Shown here one piece after another: positions 9,897-19,451 of a stretch of DNA of 64,000 nt. Origin of the DNA: Thiorhodovibrio litoralis (GTDB lineage: Bacteria; Pseudomonadota; Gammaproteobacteria; Chromatiales; Chromatiaceae); NCBI RefSeq assembly GCF_033954455.1, contig NZ_CP121473.1, positions 3,644,501 to 3,708,500 on the forward strand, written 5' to 3'. The position numbers and the translations under genes were made by a program. Each line of letters starts with the position of its first letter. The first letter of the stretch is position 1. Below the pieces are notes generated by a model, which saw nothing but the letters and a program-made list of their open reading frames with translations, did no database searches and was not told the DNA's origin.

Positions 9897-11192
9897 TCAG
9901 CGCTTGGAGATCGGCACATAGTCGCGTACCTGGGGACCGTGATAAATCTGCCGCGGCCGGCCGATGCGCATGCTCGGCTCGCTCATCATCTCGGCCCAGT
10001 GCGAGACCCAGCCGACGGTGCGCGCCAGTGCGAACATCACGGTAAACATGTTGCGCGGAATCCCCAAGGCCTGGTAAATAATACCCGAGTAGAAATCCAC
10101 GTTTGGGTAGAGCTTGCGCTCAACAAAGTATTCATCCTCAAGCGCAATGCGCTCCAGCTCGAGCGCAAGATCGAACAGCGGATTTTTCACGTCCGCCAGT
10201 TCCTCAAGCACCTGATGGCACACCTCGCGAATGATCTTGGCGCGCGGATCGTAGTTCTTATAGACCCGATGTCCGAAGCCCATGAGCCGGAAGGGATCGT
10301 CCTTGTCCTTGGCCTTCTCGATGAATTTGGCTACGTTCTCCACGCTGCCGATCTCGGCGAGCATGTCCAGCACCGCCTCGTTCGCGCCGCCATGAGCCGG
10401 TCCCCACAGAGAGGCGACACCGGCGGCAATACAGGCAAAGGGATTGGCCCCCGAGCTGCCGGCTAGCCGCACGGTCGAGGTGCTCGCGTTTTGCTCGTGA
10501 TCGGCATGCAGGATAAACAGCAGGTTGAGCGCCTTCTCGGCGATCAACCGGGGCTCGTAATCCGCGCAGGGTGTCGCAAACATCATGTAGAGAAAGTTCG
10601 CGCAATAGCGCAGATCATTGCGCGGATACATTATGGGCTCGCCAACATTGTGCTTGTAGGTCGCCGCTGCGATGGACGGGATCTTCGCAATCAGCCGATG
10701 CGCGGAAATCTCGCGATAGCGCGGATCATGCACATCGATAGAGTCATGATAAAAGGCCGACAGTGAGCCAACCACCCCGCAAAGCACCGCCATGGGGTGG
10801 GCGTCGTAGCGGAAGCCGTCGAGAAAGCTCTTGAGGTTTTCATTCAGCATAGTGTGCTGCATGATCACCCCTTCGAATTGATCAAGCTCCTGCTCGCTGG
10901 GCAAGTCGCCGTAAAACAGCAGGTAGGCAACCTCAAGAAAACTCGCCTTGGTTGCCAGTTGCTCGATCGGATAGCCGCGATACAGCAGCACGCCCTCCTC
11001 GCCGTCGATGAAGGTTATGGCGCTGTGGCAACTTGCGGTTGCCATAAATCCAGGGTCGTAAGTAAAAAAACCGGCGTCGCGATAGAGCGAGGAGATATCT
11101 ACTGCGGGCGGCCCGAGTGTGCCCTGCTTGAGCGGATACTCGTGGCTGGTGCCATCGATATTATTGGTGACGGTAATGGTCTCGTTGGTCAT
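9897..11192 (-). CDS. gltA: Citrate synthase (type I/II hexameric-like)
   Basis: Condenses acetyl-CoA and oxaloacetate in the TCA cycle. It has 431 residues from ATG 11192, preceded by AGGAG at 7-bp spacing; longer upstream starts are rejected. Catalytic residues lie in [13 protein letters not shown] (His), [11 protein letters not shown] (His) and the Asp of the DPRAKIIRE region after [11 protein letters not shown]. The N-terminal domain (about 1-50) is the extension typical of the Gram-negative, NADH-regulated enzymes. Confidence 0.96.
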   Translation of the reverse strand: MTNETITVTNNIDGTSHEYPLKQGTLGPPAVDISSLYRDAGFFTYDPGFMATASCHSAITFIDGEEGVLLYRGYPIEQLATKASFLEVAYLLFYGDLPSEQELDQFEGVIMQHTMLNENLKSFLDGFRYDAHPMAVLCGVVGSLSAFYHDSIDVHDPRYREISAHRLIAKIPSIAAATYKHNVGEPIMYPRNDLRYCANFLYMMFATPCADYEPRLIAEKALNLLFILHADHEQNASTSTVRLAGSSGANPFACIAAGVASLWGPAHGGANEAVLDMLAEIGSVENVAKFIEKAKDKDDPFRLMGFGHRVYKNYDPRAKIIREVCHQVLEELADVKNPLFDLALELERIALEDEYFVERKLYPNVDFYSGIIYQALGIPRNMFTVMFALARTVGWVSHWAEMMSEPSMRIGRPRQIYHGPQVRDYVPISKR

Positions 11193-11566
11193 GACTGACT
11201 CCTGGGGGCGGTCTGCTCGTGTGCGAAAAACGGGAGGACACAAGAAGGAGACGACGCTGAGGGCGCGGGACCACAGGCGCAGCACCGCACAATATCGGGG
11301 CGCGCTGAGAGGATAGGGCAAGCAAGCAGCACGCACCAGAGCTGGAACGCTCAAGAGCAATGCTAAGCGATAAACGCAATGCTAGGCGATAAACGTATTA
11401 GTCAAATGCCGCGTTGGTCAAACGCGATGAGCCTGCGCTCAAGCGAAAACGGCCCCACTTAGAGCGATAACCTCTGGTGCAGCCTCAAAGCGCAATCTAA
11501 GCTTAGGATGCTCCAGGGGTCGCTCGCCAGGGGCTGCTCGCAAGAACGCAAACTCCGAACGCCGCC
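11193..11566. other. gltA-rpmE intergenic region with a 19-bp tandem duplication
   Basis: About 370 bp upstream of gltA with no gene. It contains two head-to-tail 19-bp units, GCAATGCTARGCGATAAAC, at 11357-11375 and 11376-11394, which could be a regulator-binding duplication in the gltA promoter region. The rest shows nothing recognisable. Confidence 0.5.
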
Positions 11567-11767
11567 TCAGCGACCGTATTTCCGCCGGAACTTATCGACC
11601 CGACCTGCGGTATCAAGGATCTTTTGCTTGCCGGTGTAGAACGGATGACACGCCGAGCAAACCTCGACATGCAATTCCTTGCCGAGAGTCGAGCGCGTGG
11701 CAAACTCGTTCCCACAACTGCAGACAACCTTAATGTCTTGATATTCTGGATGGATTCCCGCCTTCAT
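11567..11767 (-). CDS. rpmE: 50S ribosomal protein L31, zinc-binding form
   Basis: A 66-residue ribosomal protein of the C+ type, with a zinc-binding set Cys16, Cys18, Cys37 and Cys40 ([20 protein letters not shown]). The C-terminus DKFRRKYG is the family signature. The zinc-binding form is normally used under zinc-replete conditions. It is monocistronic and divergent from the carotenoid oxygenase gene across a 270-bp spacer. Confidence 0.95.
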   Translation of the reverse strand: MKAGIHPEYQDIKVVCSCGNEFATRSTLGKELHVEVCSACHPFYTGKQKILDTAGRVDKFRRKYGR

Positions 11768-12039
11768 GGAGCACCTTAGCTAGAGAGACAATAAAAGACC
11801 ACCGGCCGGCTCATGTGCCGGAAAACCGGTAAGTATAACGGGCCTGCAGCCTGAAGAGAATAGCAAAATTTTTCCCACGGACAACCTGTTCAACAAGCGC
11901 GCAAAAAAAATGTCATCAAGCAGGCCTCTTCGCGACACCACAACAACCGGCGAGGCCGATGCAGAAAACTGCCACCAGGCCCTGCATCAAGGTGCATGAT
12001 TCAACCCAATCCAACCGCAAGCCGCATCCGTAAATCACC

Positions 12040-13500
12040 ATGCCTGAAGCAGACAGCCACGCCATCGCACGGGTGATCGATGAGATCACCAGCACCATAA
12101 CGACGGAGTTCACCAACGAGCCACTTAGCGTCCAAGGCGAGTTGCCTGCGGCGCTCGACGGGGTCTATTTCCGCAACGGTCCCGGGCGCTTCGAGCGCGG
12201 CGGGCGCCGCTACGGGCATCCGTTCGACGGCGATGGTCATATCACCCGCCTGGACATCGGGCCAAACGGGGTTCGCTACAGCAACAGGTTTGTGCACACG
12301 CAGGAGTTTTTAGCCGAGGAACACAGCGGGCGCATGCGCTACCGGGCGTTCGGCACCAATCGGCCTGGCGGTCTGCTGGGTAACTTCATGCGCATGCGGT
12401 TCAAGAACGCGGCCAACACCAGCGTGCGCTGGCACGCAGGGCGCCTGCTCGCGCTTTGGGAAGGCGGCCCGCCCCACCGGCTCAACCCGCGCACGCTCGA
12501 GACCCTGGGCATCGAGACCTTCGACGGCGGGCTGCGTAACCCTCATCCACCACCATGGTCGTGGCTGAGCCCTCACCTGCCCTTCTCGGCGCATCTGCGC
12601 ATTGACCCCGCCACCGGCGCCATGGTGAATTTCGGCGTGGTCGCCGGCTCGCCCAACCGACTGCTGATCTACCATGTCAATGGCGACGGGCGGTTGGCCA
12701 TAGCCCGCGACCTCGCGTTGCCGCGCTTTAGCTTCATTCACGACTTTGCCGTCACCCAGAAATGGTATGCATTCTTGCTGCCGCGGGCGGATTTTCGCCT
12801 GGCGGGCGCCATGCTCGGGTTCACGACACCTGTTGGCTCGCTGCGCATCGACCATCGCCAGCCGATGCAGGCGCTCCTAATCCCGCGCAACCAGAGCACC
12901 AGCCAACCGCTACTCATTGATGTCGACCGCGGCGGCTTTGTGTTTCACGTCGCCCAGGCATTCGACCGCGATGACGGCGCCCTGGTGCTAGATGTAATCC
13001 GTTTTGCCAAGTATCCGGATTTCACCCGCTTCGACGCCCTGTTTGAAAAAAACGATTCGGACATCATGCCACGCATCGAGCGCATGACCATCGACCCCGC
13101 TCGCTCGCGCGCCGAGACCAGTCCTTGGAGCGAACATGCTTTCGAAATGCCGGTCGCTGCCCCAGCTCCGTTCGGGGCACCCAGGCGCTTTCTCTACGGC
13201 ATTGGCGCGCCGCCGCAACGCCAGGTCCCCTTCCTGACTGCCATTCAGCGTCTGGACACCGAAACGGGCGAGTTACGCGTGCGTGACTTCAACCTCGATG
13301 TGCCAAGCGAGCCGATGTGGGTAGCGAACAAAGCCGGCGGCGAAGGCTGGCTGCTGACGCTCGTCGATCGCGCCGGCCAAGCGCACACCGAGTTACTGGT
13401 GCTGCGCGCAGAGGATCTGAGCACAGTGGCCACGGCACGGCTGCCGCATCGGCTCCCAATCGGTTTTCATGGCTGCTGGGTGCCGCGCGCTGAGAGCTGA
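12040..13500 (+). CDS. Carotenoid oxygenase (RPE65/CCD family)
   Basis: A 486-residue seven-bladed propeller non-haem iron(II) dioxygenase that would cleave a carotenoid or related polyene/stilbene double bond. The four iron-binding histidines are visible: His185 (SAHLRIDP), His234 (FIHDFAVT), His303 (VFHVAQAFD) and His477 (GFHGCWVP). N-terminal PSxDG-like LDGVYFRNGP is also typical. The substrate cannot be read from sequence; in a carotenoid-making phototroph a carotenoid turnover role is plausible. No carotenoid genes lie next to it. Confidence 0.9.
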   Translation: MPEADSHAIARVIDEITSTITTEFTNEPLSVQGELPAALDGVYFRNGPGRFERGGRRYGHPFDGDGHITRLDIGPNGVRYSNRFVHTQEFLAEEHSGRMRYRAFGTNRPGGLLGNFMRMRFKNAANTSVRWHAGRLLALWEGGPPHRLNPRTLETLGIETFDGGLRNPHPPPWSWLSPHLPFSAHLRIDPATGAMVNFGVVAGSPNRLLIYHVNGDGRLAIARDLALPRFSFIHDFAVTQKWYAFLLPRADFRLAGAMLGFTTPVGSLRIDHRQPMQALLIPRNQSTSQPLLIDVDRGGFVFHVAQAFDRDDGALVLDVIRFAKYPDFTRFDALFEKNDSDIMPRIERMTIDPARSRAETSPWSEHAFEMPVAAPAPFGAPRRFLYGIGAPPQRQVPFLTAIQRLDTETGELRVRDFNLDVPSEPMWVANKAGGEGWLLTLVDRAGQAHTELLVLRAEDLSTVATARLPHRLPIGFHGCWVPRAES

Positions 13501-13701
13501 TCCGTCGTCCTATTCCCAATGGCGAACAGACAATTGCACCGGCGCTGCTCGAGTGCTCCTCAAGCAGCCTCACCGCGTCTTGACCGACATTCCCGACCTC
13601 GTTACCCTCCATGCAGCCAGCTCGACTTGCACGCACAGGGTCGCTCAGATTCCCTATCCCTCATCGAGCAGACGAAAAGAGGACGTCCTTTGCAATACGT
13701 G

Positions 13702-15129
13702 ATGGAAGAATTCGCGAACCAGATCCGCGACTACTACGAGGACCCTCTCGACCCGCTGGCAGAACAGTTCCTGTTCCGACGTCCGCCCACTGTGGGCGAG
13801 TTGCGTCGCCCGCCGCAGGTCTTGCTCTTGGGCAATCACTCATCTGGGAAGTCCACTTTTGTGAACTATCTCCTGGGCGAAGATGTTCAGAACACCGGGG
13901 TTGCCCCCACGGATGACGGGTTCACGATCATCACGTATGGCGCGACCGCGACCGAGCGAGATGGACCTGCTGTCGTGAGCAATCCGGACTTACCCTATGA
14001 GGGGCTGCGGCACTTTGGTGACCAATTGGTCTCGCATGTGCGCCTCAAGCTGCGCCCCGCTGAACTTTTGCAAACGGTGACGCTGATCGACAGCCCGGGC
14101 ATGATCGATCAGGCCAAAGCCGAGAACGGGCGCGGTTTTGACTTCCCCGGCGTGGTGCGTTGGTTCGCCGAACGCGCCGACCTTGTGATGGTCTTCTTTG
14201 ATCCGGATAAGCCTGGGACGACGGGCGAAACACTTCAAGTCTTCCGCGAGTCCTTGGCAGGCATCGACCATAAGATGTTGATCGTCTTGAACAAGGTGGA
14301 TCAGTTCCAGAGCTTGCACGACTTCGCGCGGGCCTATGGGGCCCTGTGCTGGAACCTCGGCAAGGTTATCCCGCGCAAAGACTTACCGATGATCTATAAC
14401 ACCTTCGTACCGCTGGCCGACAAGCCGAAGTCGCGCCTGCCGATGGAGGACTTTGATAAGGCGCGCAACGATCTGATCGGTGAGTTACGCCGCACACCGA
14501 CCCGACGGATGGACAACCAGATCACACAGATCCAGGCCTATGCCGAGAGGCTCCGGATGCACGCGATGGTGATCGACAAGGCTGCCGACACGTTCAAATC
14601 GATCCGCGCGCGCTGGCGAGGTCTCTGGTTGCTGCTCTTCGGCGGACTGGGCGCTGCCGCCTTTGGCACGGGCATGCTTGTGGCGTTGCCAGTGATTGCA
14701 TTGGCTGCAGTCCTGGCTTTCGTTTTCATCGAGTACGTTATTCTCCCGCGGACCAAACGGCGGCTGATTTCTCGCTTCGACCAGATCTTTGAAAAACTGC
14801 ATGATCGAGAGTTGCTGTTGCGCGATCGGGCCGATGGCTTGCGCATGATGTGGGAAGAGATCAGCCCACGCGCCCGCGAGATTGCTGAAAAGAGCGGCCT
14901 CCAGTCGTTCGAGAAGATGCGTTGGCACAAGCGCGAGCATCTTGACGAACTGACCGGCGAACTGATCCCGCAGCTTCGGAGCAAACTCTACGACGCCATG
15001 CGTGATAGCGACGCGCCCCCACCCGCGTTGGAGCAGGATCGCCCTGCGACCTTCCCTGCATCAGAGCCGCGCCGCCCGCTGGTCGAAGGTGGCAGGCCCG
15101 CGAAACCTAAGCGCAAAACGTTCTTCTGA
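13702..15129 (+). CDS. Dynamin-like GTPase
   Basis: A 475-residue bacterial dynamin/EHD-like GTPase that probably remodels membranes. G1 P-loop GNHSSGKS (44-51), G3 DSPG (130-133) and G4 NKVD (197-200) are intact. A hydrophobic hairpin lies at about 308-348, followed by a charged helical region and a basic tail. I start at ATG 13702 (MEEFANQIRDYYEDPLDPL). The frame is open to 13519, but those 61 residues look non-coding. Stands alone, and is followed by truncated genes. Confidence 0.82.
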   Translation: MEEFANQIRDYYEDPLDPLAEQFLFRRPPTVGELRRPPQVLLLGNHSSGKSTFVNYLLGEDVQNTGVAPTDDGFTIITYGATATERDGPAVVSNPDLPYEGLRHFGDQLVSHVRLKLRPAELLQTVTLIDSPGMIDQAKAENGRGFDFPGVVRWFAERADLVMVFFDPDKPGTTGETLQVFRESLAGIDHKMLIVLNKVDQFQSLHDFARAYGALCWNLGKVIPRKDLPMIYNTFVPLADKPKSRLPMEDFDKARNDLIGELRRTPTRRMDNQITQIQAYAERLRMHAMVIDKAADTFKSIRARWRGLWLLLFGGLGAAAFGTGMLVALPVIALAAVLAFVFIEYVILPRTKRRLISRFDQIFEKLHDRELLLRDRADGLRMMWEEISPRAREIAEKSGLQSFEKMRWHKREHLDELTGELIPQLRSKLYDAMRDSDAPPPALEQDRPATFPASEPRRPLVEGGRPAKPKRKTFF

Positions 15130-15275
15130 TTTGTGTAGGCTGGGGCGGATTGGCCTGGCCCAAGCCGCGAATGCCTGGACGCGCACGTTCAGCCTATACG
15201 CTTGCCAGGCGCATAGCCAATGCAGGGTCGATCCCATAGCGCTCGGCATAGACCGACACCACCGTCTGGGAGCAG
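15130..15275. pseudogene. Short relic of a C_GCAxxG_C_C-type protein (minus strand)
   Basis: The minus strand of 15199-15275 encodes [20 protein letters not shown] before an in-frame stop. This resembles the first helix of the C_GCAxxG_C_C redox family. Only about 25 residues remain, so the assignment is weak. The rest of the spacer is featureless. Confidence 0.3.
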
Positions 15276-15640
15276 TTGCAGCCAGGCACCCGTCATCTGG
15301 ACGCCGACGGCCAGCCCCGCTTCATCAACCGGCTGATCCACGAGGATGCGCCCTACCTGCTGCAGCACGCGCATAACTCGGTGGACTGGTACCCCTGGGG
15401 AGAAGAGGCATTCGCCAAGGCGCGTGCCGAGAACAAACCGGTGTTCCTGTCCATCGGCTATGCCACCTGCCACTGGTGTCATGTGATGGAGCACGAAAGC
15501 TTCGAGGATTTAGGCCTAGCCGAGCGGCTCAACCAGGATTTCGTCGCCATCAAAGTCGACCGCGAGATGCGCCCGGATGTCGATGAGACCTACATGCGCG
15601 CCGTCTTGCTGATTAACAGCCTGAGCGATGGGTGCCCCTC
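15276..15640 (+). pseudogene. DUF255 / YyaL-type thioredoxin-domain protein, N-terminal fragment
   Basis: The first 110 or so residues match the N-terminus of the large DUF255 (spermatogenesis-associated protein 20/YyaL) family: [34 protein letters not shown], the CxxC in [11 protein letters not shown] and [16 protein letters not shown]. Family members are about 650-700 residues. Homology stops at about 15630 and unrelated sequence follows to a stop at 15779. The start (TTG 15276) is also doubtful. A truncated, non-functional remnant. Confidence 0.8.
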
Positions 15641-15861
15641 TGGCAGTCCTCAGTCCGCCGTCGACGCAAGCAGAGAACCACCGGCTGCGAGCAAAAGCGC
15701 GCCAGCGCCCCGTTGGACACCCGTTCGCACTCCTGCGCACTGGATTCTCGCAACCAACTCCTGCGCGGCGAGGGCGTAATGACCAGCGCGACGCTGGTGC
15801 TAGGCAACGCGGCCAGCGCCAGCATTGCCAAGAAGAGGGTCAAGAGGTCGCCAGGGTTCAT
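15641..15861 (-). pseudogene. LysE-family transporter, N-terminal fragment
   Basis: From ATG 15861 the minus strand reads MNPGDLLTLFLAMLALAALP then STSVALVIT, the typical first TM helix of LysE/RhtB-type exporters. After about 30 residues the match ends and arginine-rich, non-membrane sequence follows. It meets the truncated DUF255 gene head-on, so one deletion or insertion event around 15640-15770 probably removed the 3' ends of both genes. Confidence 0.5.
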
Positions 15862-16089
15862 GGCCGGTAGCAAAGCTTTCTGTCGCGTTCAGTCATAGCC
15901 CTCGCAGGCCTGAAACGGGACATCAACTGCCTGAAGATCAGCGCCGAACCGACAAGTGCCCGGACGCTGATGCTCGAAATATCGACCGGTTTCCTCCACT
16001 CCAACAGGCGTGGTGGCCAGCCACACGGGGGTGGCGCCCTGCCCCGAACTCTCGTGCCCGCCGAAGCCGAGTTTTATTGGAGCGACCTG
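15862..16089. other. Unassigned spacer before the cassette remnant
   Basis: No supportable gene. The minus strand just after the methyltransferase stop reads GGCTAACAGG, and CCTGTTGG occurs about 80 bp further on. This could be the outer arms of a degraded attC site, but the inner stem is poor. Confidence 0.25.
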
Positions 16090-16731
16090 TTAGCCGCCAG
16101 TTGGCTTCTCGAAGTGAATGACATAAGCCAATCTGTGGCCATAAAACGCTCGCTCACGAAGGCCAGTGGAAATTGCCAAGCTCGTGACAGAACTTCGGGA
16201 CTGAAAGTGCGGATCGAAAATGACCTCAACGATCGCTAGAAAACCGCCGGGCTTGAGGGCGTCGAATAATTCAGCAAGAGCGGCAGCTCGATGGGGAATC
16301 TCCCCGAGGACGGTGACCAAGACCATACGATCAAAGTGATTCGAGGGAAGCTTACCGTCACCAATCGCCGCAGCGACAAAATCGACGTTTGTGTGACCGG
16401 CGGCATCAGTTTTGGTCTTGGCTCGGGCAAGCATTCCCAGTTGAATATCGACCGCAACAACACGACCAACTGAGCCAACACTCTGGGCCAGCGGGACTGT
16501 TAGACGTCCAGGGCCGCACCCAGCATCTAGGACCGTCATTCCGCGCGTAATTGCAAGAGTCTCGACAATGAACGCAGCTCGGTTTGTCTTCGTGAATGGG
16601 TTGTCTAATTCCACGAGCCAACGCAACCAAACTGGACAGGGAAGGCTGTGGCGACGGGAAGCAAGGCGCCATATGGTTACCACAAGAACAGCCACAACGA
16701 CGGCCATAAGAACGATGATTGATGCAGTCAT
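16090..16731 (-). CDS. Class I SAM-dependent methyltransferase with N-terminal membrane anchor
   Basis: A 213-residue protein. One TM helix spans about 4-24, then a Rossmann methyltransferase fold with motif I VLDAGCGPG (67-75), the acidic VAVDIQ and the post-I motifs. Substrate unknown. The ATG at 16731 is preferred over the TTG at 16740. Its base composition is lower in GC than the backbone. The stop codon TAA sits in GGCTAAC, as in integron cassettes whose stop lies within attC. It lies on the same strand as the cassette genes at 18357-21479 and is separated from them by an IS4 insertion. Confidence 0.75.
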   Translation of the reverse strand: MTASIIVLMAVVVAVLVVTIWRLASRRHSLPCPVWLRWLVELDNPFTKTNRAAFIVETLAITRGMTVLDAGCGPGRLTVPLAQSVGSVGRVVAVDIQLGMLARAKTKTDAAGHTNVDFVAAAIGDGKLPSNHFDRMVLVTVLGEIPHRAAALAELFDALKPGGFLAIVEVIFDPHFQSRSSVTSLAISTGLRERAFYGHRLAYVIHFEKPTGG

Positions 16732-16785
16732 GAGTTCCAAAGGTTGATAGCGCTGCTAATCAGTCGCGCGTCTTTATGCGTCGGC

Positions 16786-18356
16786 CAACGGTGTCCGGTT
16801 CAAATTTCCACCATGACGCATAATTCCACCATACAGAAGCGCCATGCAGTCCTGTGCAAGCGTGTTGCAGTTGGAATGCGTTTTTTGTCTCGTTGGACGG
16901 GGCCGCTGTAGCGGTCCGCGAAATAGAAAACCGCTGGGAAAAACTGAAAAAAAGACTTGACAAGCACATTGAGCGTGCGAAAGACGTGGGTGTCTCAAAG
17001 ATACCACACTGGAGTGCTTGTCATGATCCCCAACCGACTCGATGCCCTGATGAATGGCCTGCTTAATGACACTGTTTTCGCCGACCTGGTGGCGCCCGTG
17101 CAGCACGCACTGGCGTTTGTGCGCCGGGCAGCCTCGGTGGGGCGGGTGTTGAGCATGGAGCGCTTTATTGCCTTGGGCGTGTGGCGCCAGTTGCAGGGGA
17201 TGGGGGTGCTGCGCGAGCAGGTGCAAGCGCTCGATCATCTGCGTGATCAGCTGGCCCCGCAGGCAGAGTCGGTGGTGCCCTTGGCGCGCTCGACCTGGTC
17301 CGATGCCTTGGCCTCCACTGAACGCCGCGCAGTGCTGCAAGCGATGATTCCGGTGCTGATGCGCGAGGTGGGGGCGGTGCTGCCTGATCGTCTGGCGGGA
17401 GTTCCTGGACTGGATGGCCGCCCGGTGCGGGCGATGGATGGCACCTATCAGGAAGAAAGTGCGCATTATCGCCGCTGCACGCCCAAGCAAGGCGGGGAGG
17501 ATAATCCCAAGGGACATGGCGAACTGGTGTTCTACAACCTGCGCCTGGGGTTGGCCGAGGATGCGTTGGTGGAGACGCGTAGCCGCCATGAGATCAACCT
17601 ATTGCGGGACTACGATGCGCGCCCGGGCGCGCTGACACAGGAGGCGCGAACGCTGTGGGTGGTTGATCGCGCCTTCATTGATGCCGCCTTCTGGGACCGG
17701 AAGAAACGCACCCAGGGCAGTACCCTGATCACGCGCATGAAGTCCAATCTGGTGGTGGGCTCGCGTGCCGCCATGCCCATTGCCAAGACGCCGGAGAACG
17801 CCGGGGTGCTGCGCGATGAGCGCATCACCTTGTTGAGTTCCTCCCAGGAGTGGCGGTTGATCACCTTGCGCACCCGCCAGGGCCGGCGCTTGGAGTTTCT
17901 GACCAATGATTTCAGTCTCTTGCCCGGTGTTGTCGCGTTTCTTTATGCCCGCAGATGGGATGAGGAAAAATGCTTTGACACCTGGAAAAATGATTTCGCC
18001 CATGCCAAAGCCTGGGGCAAAAGCCCGGTGGCCATCGACAATCAGGTCTGCCTGGCGATCATCACCCATGCGTTAGTGACGCTGTTGCTGCACCGCCAGT
18101 TCGGTGCCGAGGGCGCGCGTGATCACAAAGCCTTGCGCAAACAGGAGCAACGTCAGCGCAAAGCCCCCAGTGCGCCAGATGGCACCGAGCGACCAGACTG
18201 GACGGTCCCGCTGTTCCGCTATACGTCGAAAATCAGCCGTCAGGTGCTGAGGTTTTTCAAACACTCGCTTCTCTCGCCGGCGTCTCCTGCGCTATATGAG
18301 GCCAAATTGCGGCCATTATTGGAGGCGTACCTCTGAAAATGAGCCGGACACCGTTG
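16786..18356 (+). mobile_element. IS4-family insertion sequence, 1,571 bp
   Basis: The ends carry an inverted repeat: CAACGGTGTCCGG at 16786-16798 and its complement CCGGACACCGTTG at 18344-18356, extended imperfectly inward (GGTTCAAAT against GGCTCATTT). No matching target duplication is seen in the flanks (GCGTCGGC on the left, TCTGAGCC on the right). Either flanking DNA was lost or the element recombined after insertion. It separates the EEP nuclease fragment from the methyltransferase. Confidence 0.8.
17023..18336 (+). CDS. IS4-family DDE transposase
   Basis: A 437-residue transposase if started at ATG 17023 (MIPNRLDALMNGLL); an upstream start at 16957 is less likely. The IS4 signature Y-x2-R-x3-E-x6-K is exact: YARRWDEEKCFDTWK near residue 325. 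The first catalytic Asp is in RAMDGTYQEE and the second in WVVDRAFIDAAFW. The frame is intact, so the element may be active. Confidence 0.92.
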   Translation: MIPNRLDALMNGLLNDTVFADLVAPVQHALAFVRRAASVGRVLSMERFIALGVWRQLQGMGVLREQVQALDHLRDQLAPQAESVVPLARSTWSDALASTERRAVLQAMIPVLMREVGAVLPDRLAGVPGLDGRPVRAMDGTYQEESAHYRRCTPKQGGEDNPKGHGELVFYNLRLGLAEDALVETRSRHEINLLRDYDARPGALTQEARTLWVVDRAFIDAAFWDRKKRTQGSTLITRMKSNLVVGSRAAMPIAKTPENAGVLRDERITLLSSSQEWRLITLRTRQGRRLEFLTNDFSLLPGVVAFLYARRWDEEKCFDTWKNDFAHAKAWGKSPVAIDNQVCLAIITHALVTLLLHRQFGAEGARDHKALRKQEQRQRKAPSAPDGTERPDWTVPLFRYTSKISRQVLRFFKHSLLSPASPALYEAKLRPLLEAYL

Positions 18357-18918
18357 TCTGAGCCTTGGATGCGAAGCTCCACAAACCATCAGGTACCGGA
18401 ATCAACCACCCTTCCTCTCGAAGGGATCGAAGATACCTAGCTGTTGATCTCTTCGGTTGGTCTGGGTCAGTATTCAGGTCTCCCATGAACGCAATTCGTT
18501 GTCCCTTCGTGCTACGGATAATTTGTAGCAGCTTGTTCCAGTAGTCGTGGAGCGCGACTCCGCTGTAGGCCGGCGCACGAACGCCGACAAAGTCGAGGTT
18601 CATTGTTGGAATCTGCACATGGAGAAAGTTTGATGCGCCTCCGTGCCCATCAGTAGCTGTTCCAACGATGGACCCAGGCGCAAGGGAATAGCGACTAGCG
18701 ACAAGTACTTGATTGTGACCATTTAGACGCTGCGATACGGCTAAGTGAGATAGGCCAACACTCTTTAATCGCCCCACCATATTAGCACGCGTTGAGCCGT
18801 GGACATACTCGTTCAACGAGAGTACATCAGGTGAGAGAGCTTCGATTGCCGCAAAGAACGTGTTCGGAATTGAATCTTCGCGACACTGATGCCCGAGATT
18901 CCAGCTAACAAGACGCAT
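18357..18918 (-). pseudogene. Endonuclease/exonuclease/phosphatase (EEP) family gene cassette, 3' end lost
   Basis: 187 codons remain from ATG 18918 (MRLVSWNLGHQCRED). EEP motifs are present: WNLGH, the metal-binding Glu in LSLNEY and MGDLNTDP. The C-terminal catalytic SDH-type motif is missing because the IS4 end begins at 18356; translation then reads 13 residues into the IS. It starts 15 bp after the attC-like site at 18934, which is typical of an integron cassette. Low GC relative to the backbone. Confidence 0.75.
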
Positions 18919-18933
18919 AACGGTACCTGTACT

Positions 18934-18996
18934 GCCTAACGCCCTGCTCAGCCGCGCGCGCCTTTGGCGCGTCGACTGGTTTTGCCTTGTTAGGGC
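18934..18996 (-). repeat. attC-like integron recombination site
   Basis: On the minus strand the site runs from CCCTAAC (R'' arm, complement of 18989-18995) through an imperfect palindrome to GTTAGGC (R' arm, complement of 18934-18940), which fits GTTRRRY exactly. The inner arms CCAGTCGACGCGCC and GGCGCGCGCGGCTGA pair with extra-helical bases. It starts 5 bp after the stop of the HD gene, and the next gene begins 15 bp beyond it. This is the geometry of integron cassettes. No integrase gene lies in the window. Confidence 0.72.
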
Positions 18997-19001
18997 TGGA
19001 A

Positions 19002-19451
19002 TTATAGATATTGCTCATAGTTAGCTATTTTATTAGACAATCTGTCCGCAAGAAATGGACTGGCTTCGCCAAGCCGATCCAAGATGAAACCTGCTTCATT
19101 TTTGTAATTTTCTATCTTGATCTTATCCCAGTGCCTTGGGGGTGGCTGCAAATTTGTGATTCGATCACATAACTTGACCATCCAGACCTCTAATGGCTGA
19201 CTCCGTATTCTTTTAATACTATCTGTCATCTGTTCCAATTTTGATGGTAACATCGTGTTTTTAGTAAGCGACAAGACTCCATCGGCAATTTCTATACCAA
19301 ATAACTCCTCTATATCTTCATAAGTGGTTGTGGTATCTTCAATTGAGTCATGCAGCAATGCACAAGAAACGAGAAGATCTGCGTTATTAACATTCTCATG
19401 AGCTACCGTTGCAGTTGCCTCCATTGCAACTAAGCCAAGATGATTTATGTA
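19002..19451 (-). pseudogene. HD-domain alarmone hydrolase-like gene, 3' part (interrupted by ISNCY-like element)
   Basis: The C-terminal 148 or so residues of a 183-residue protein. The start of the gene lies at 21372-21479 beyond the insertion. This part has the HD motif LLHDSIEDT and the later Asp in KLCDRITN. With the N-terminal part the family is the RelA/SpoT-type HD hydrolase domain (small alarmone hydrolase/MESH1-like), which would hydrolyse (p)ppGpp or a related nucleotide. Low GC. The stop is 5 bp from an attC-like site, so this is an integron cassette gene. Confidence 0.82.

Noticed and set aside
13519-13701. N-terminal extension of the dynamin-like GTPase
   Set aside because: The frame is open, but the 61 residues are Arg/Ser/Pro-rich and unlike the family; the start at 13702 fits better.
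16005-16089. Second attC site after the methyltransferase
   Set aside because: GGCTAACAGG and CCTGTTGG could be outer arms, but R' does not fit GTTRRRY and the inner stem is poor; kept only as a remark.
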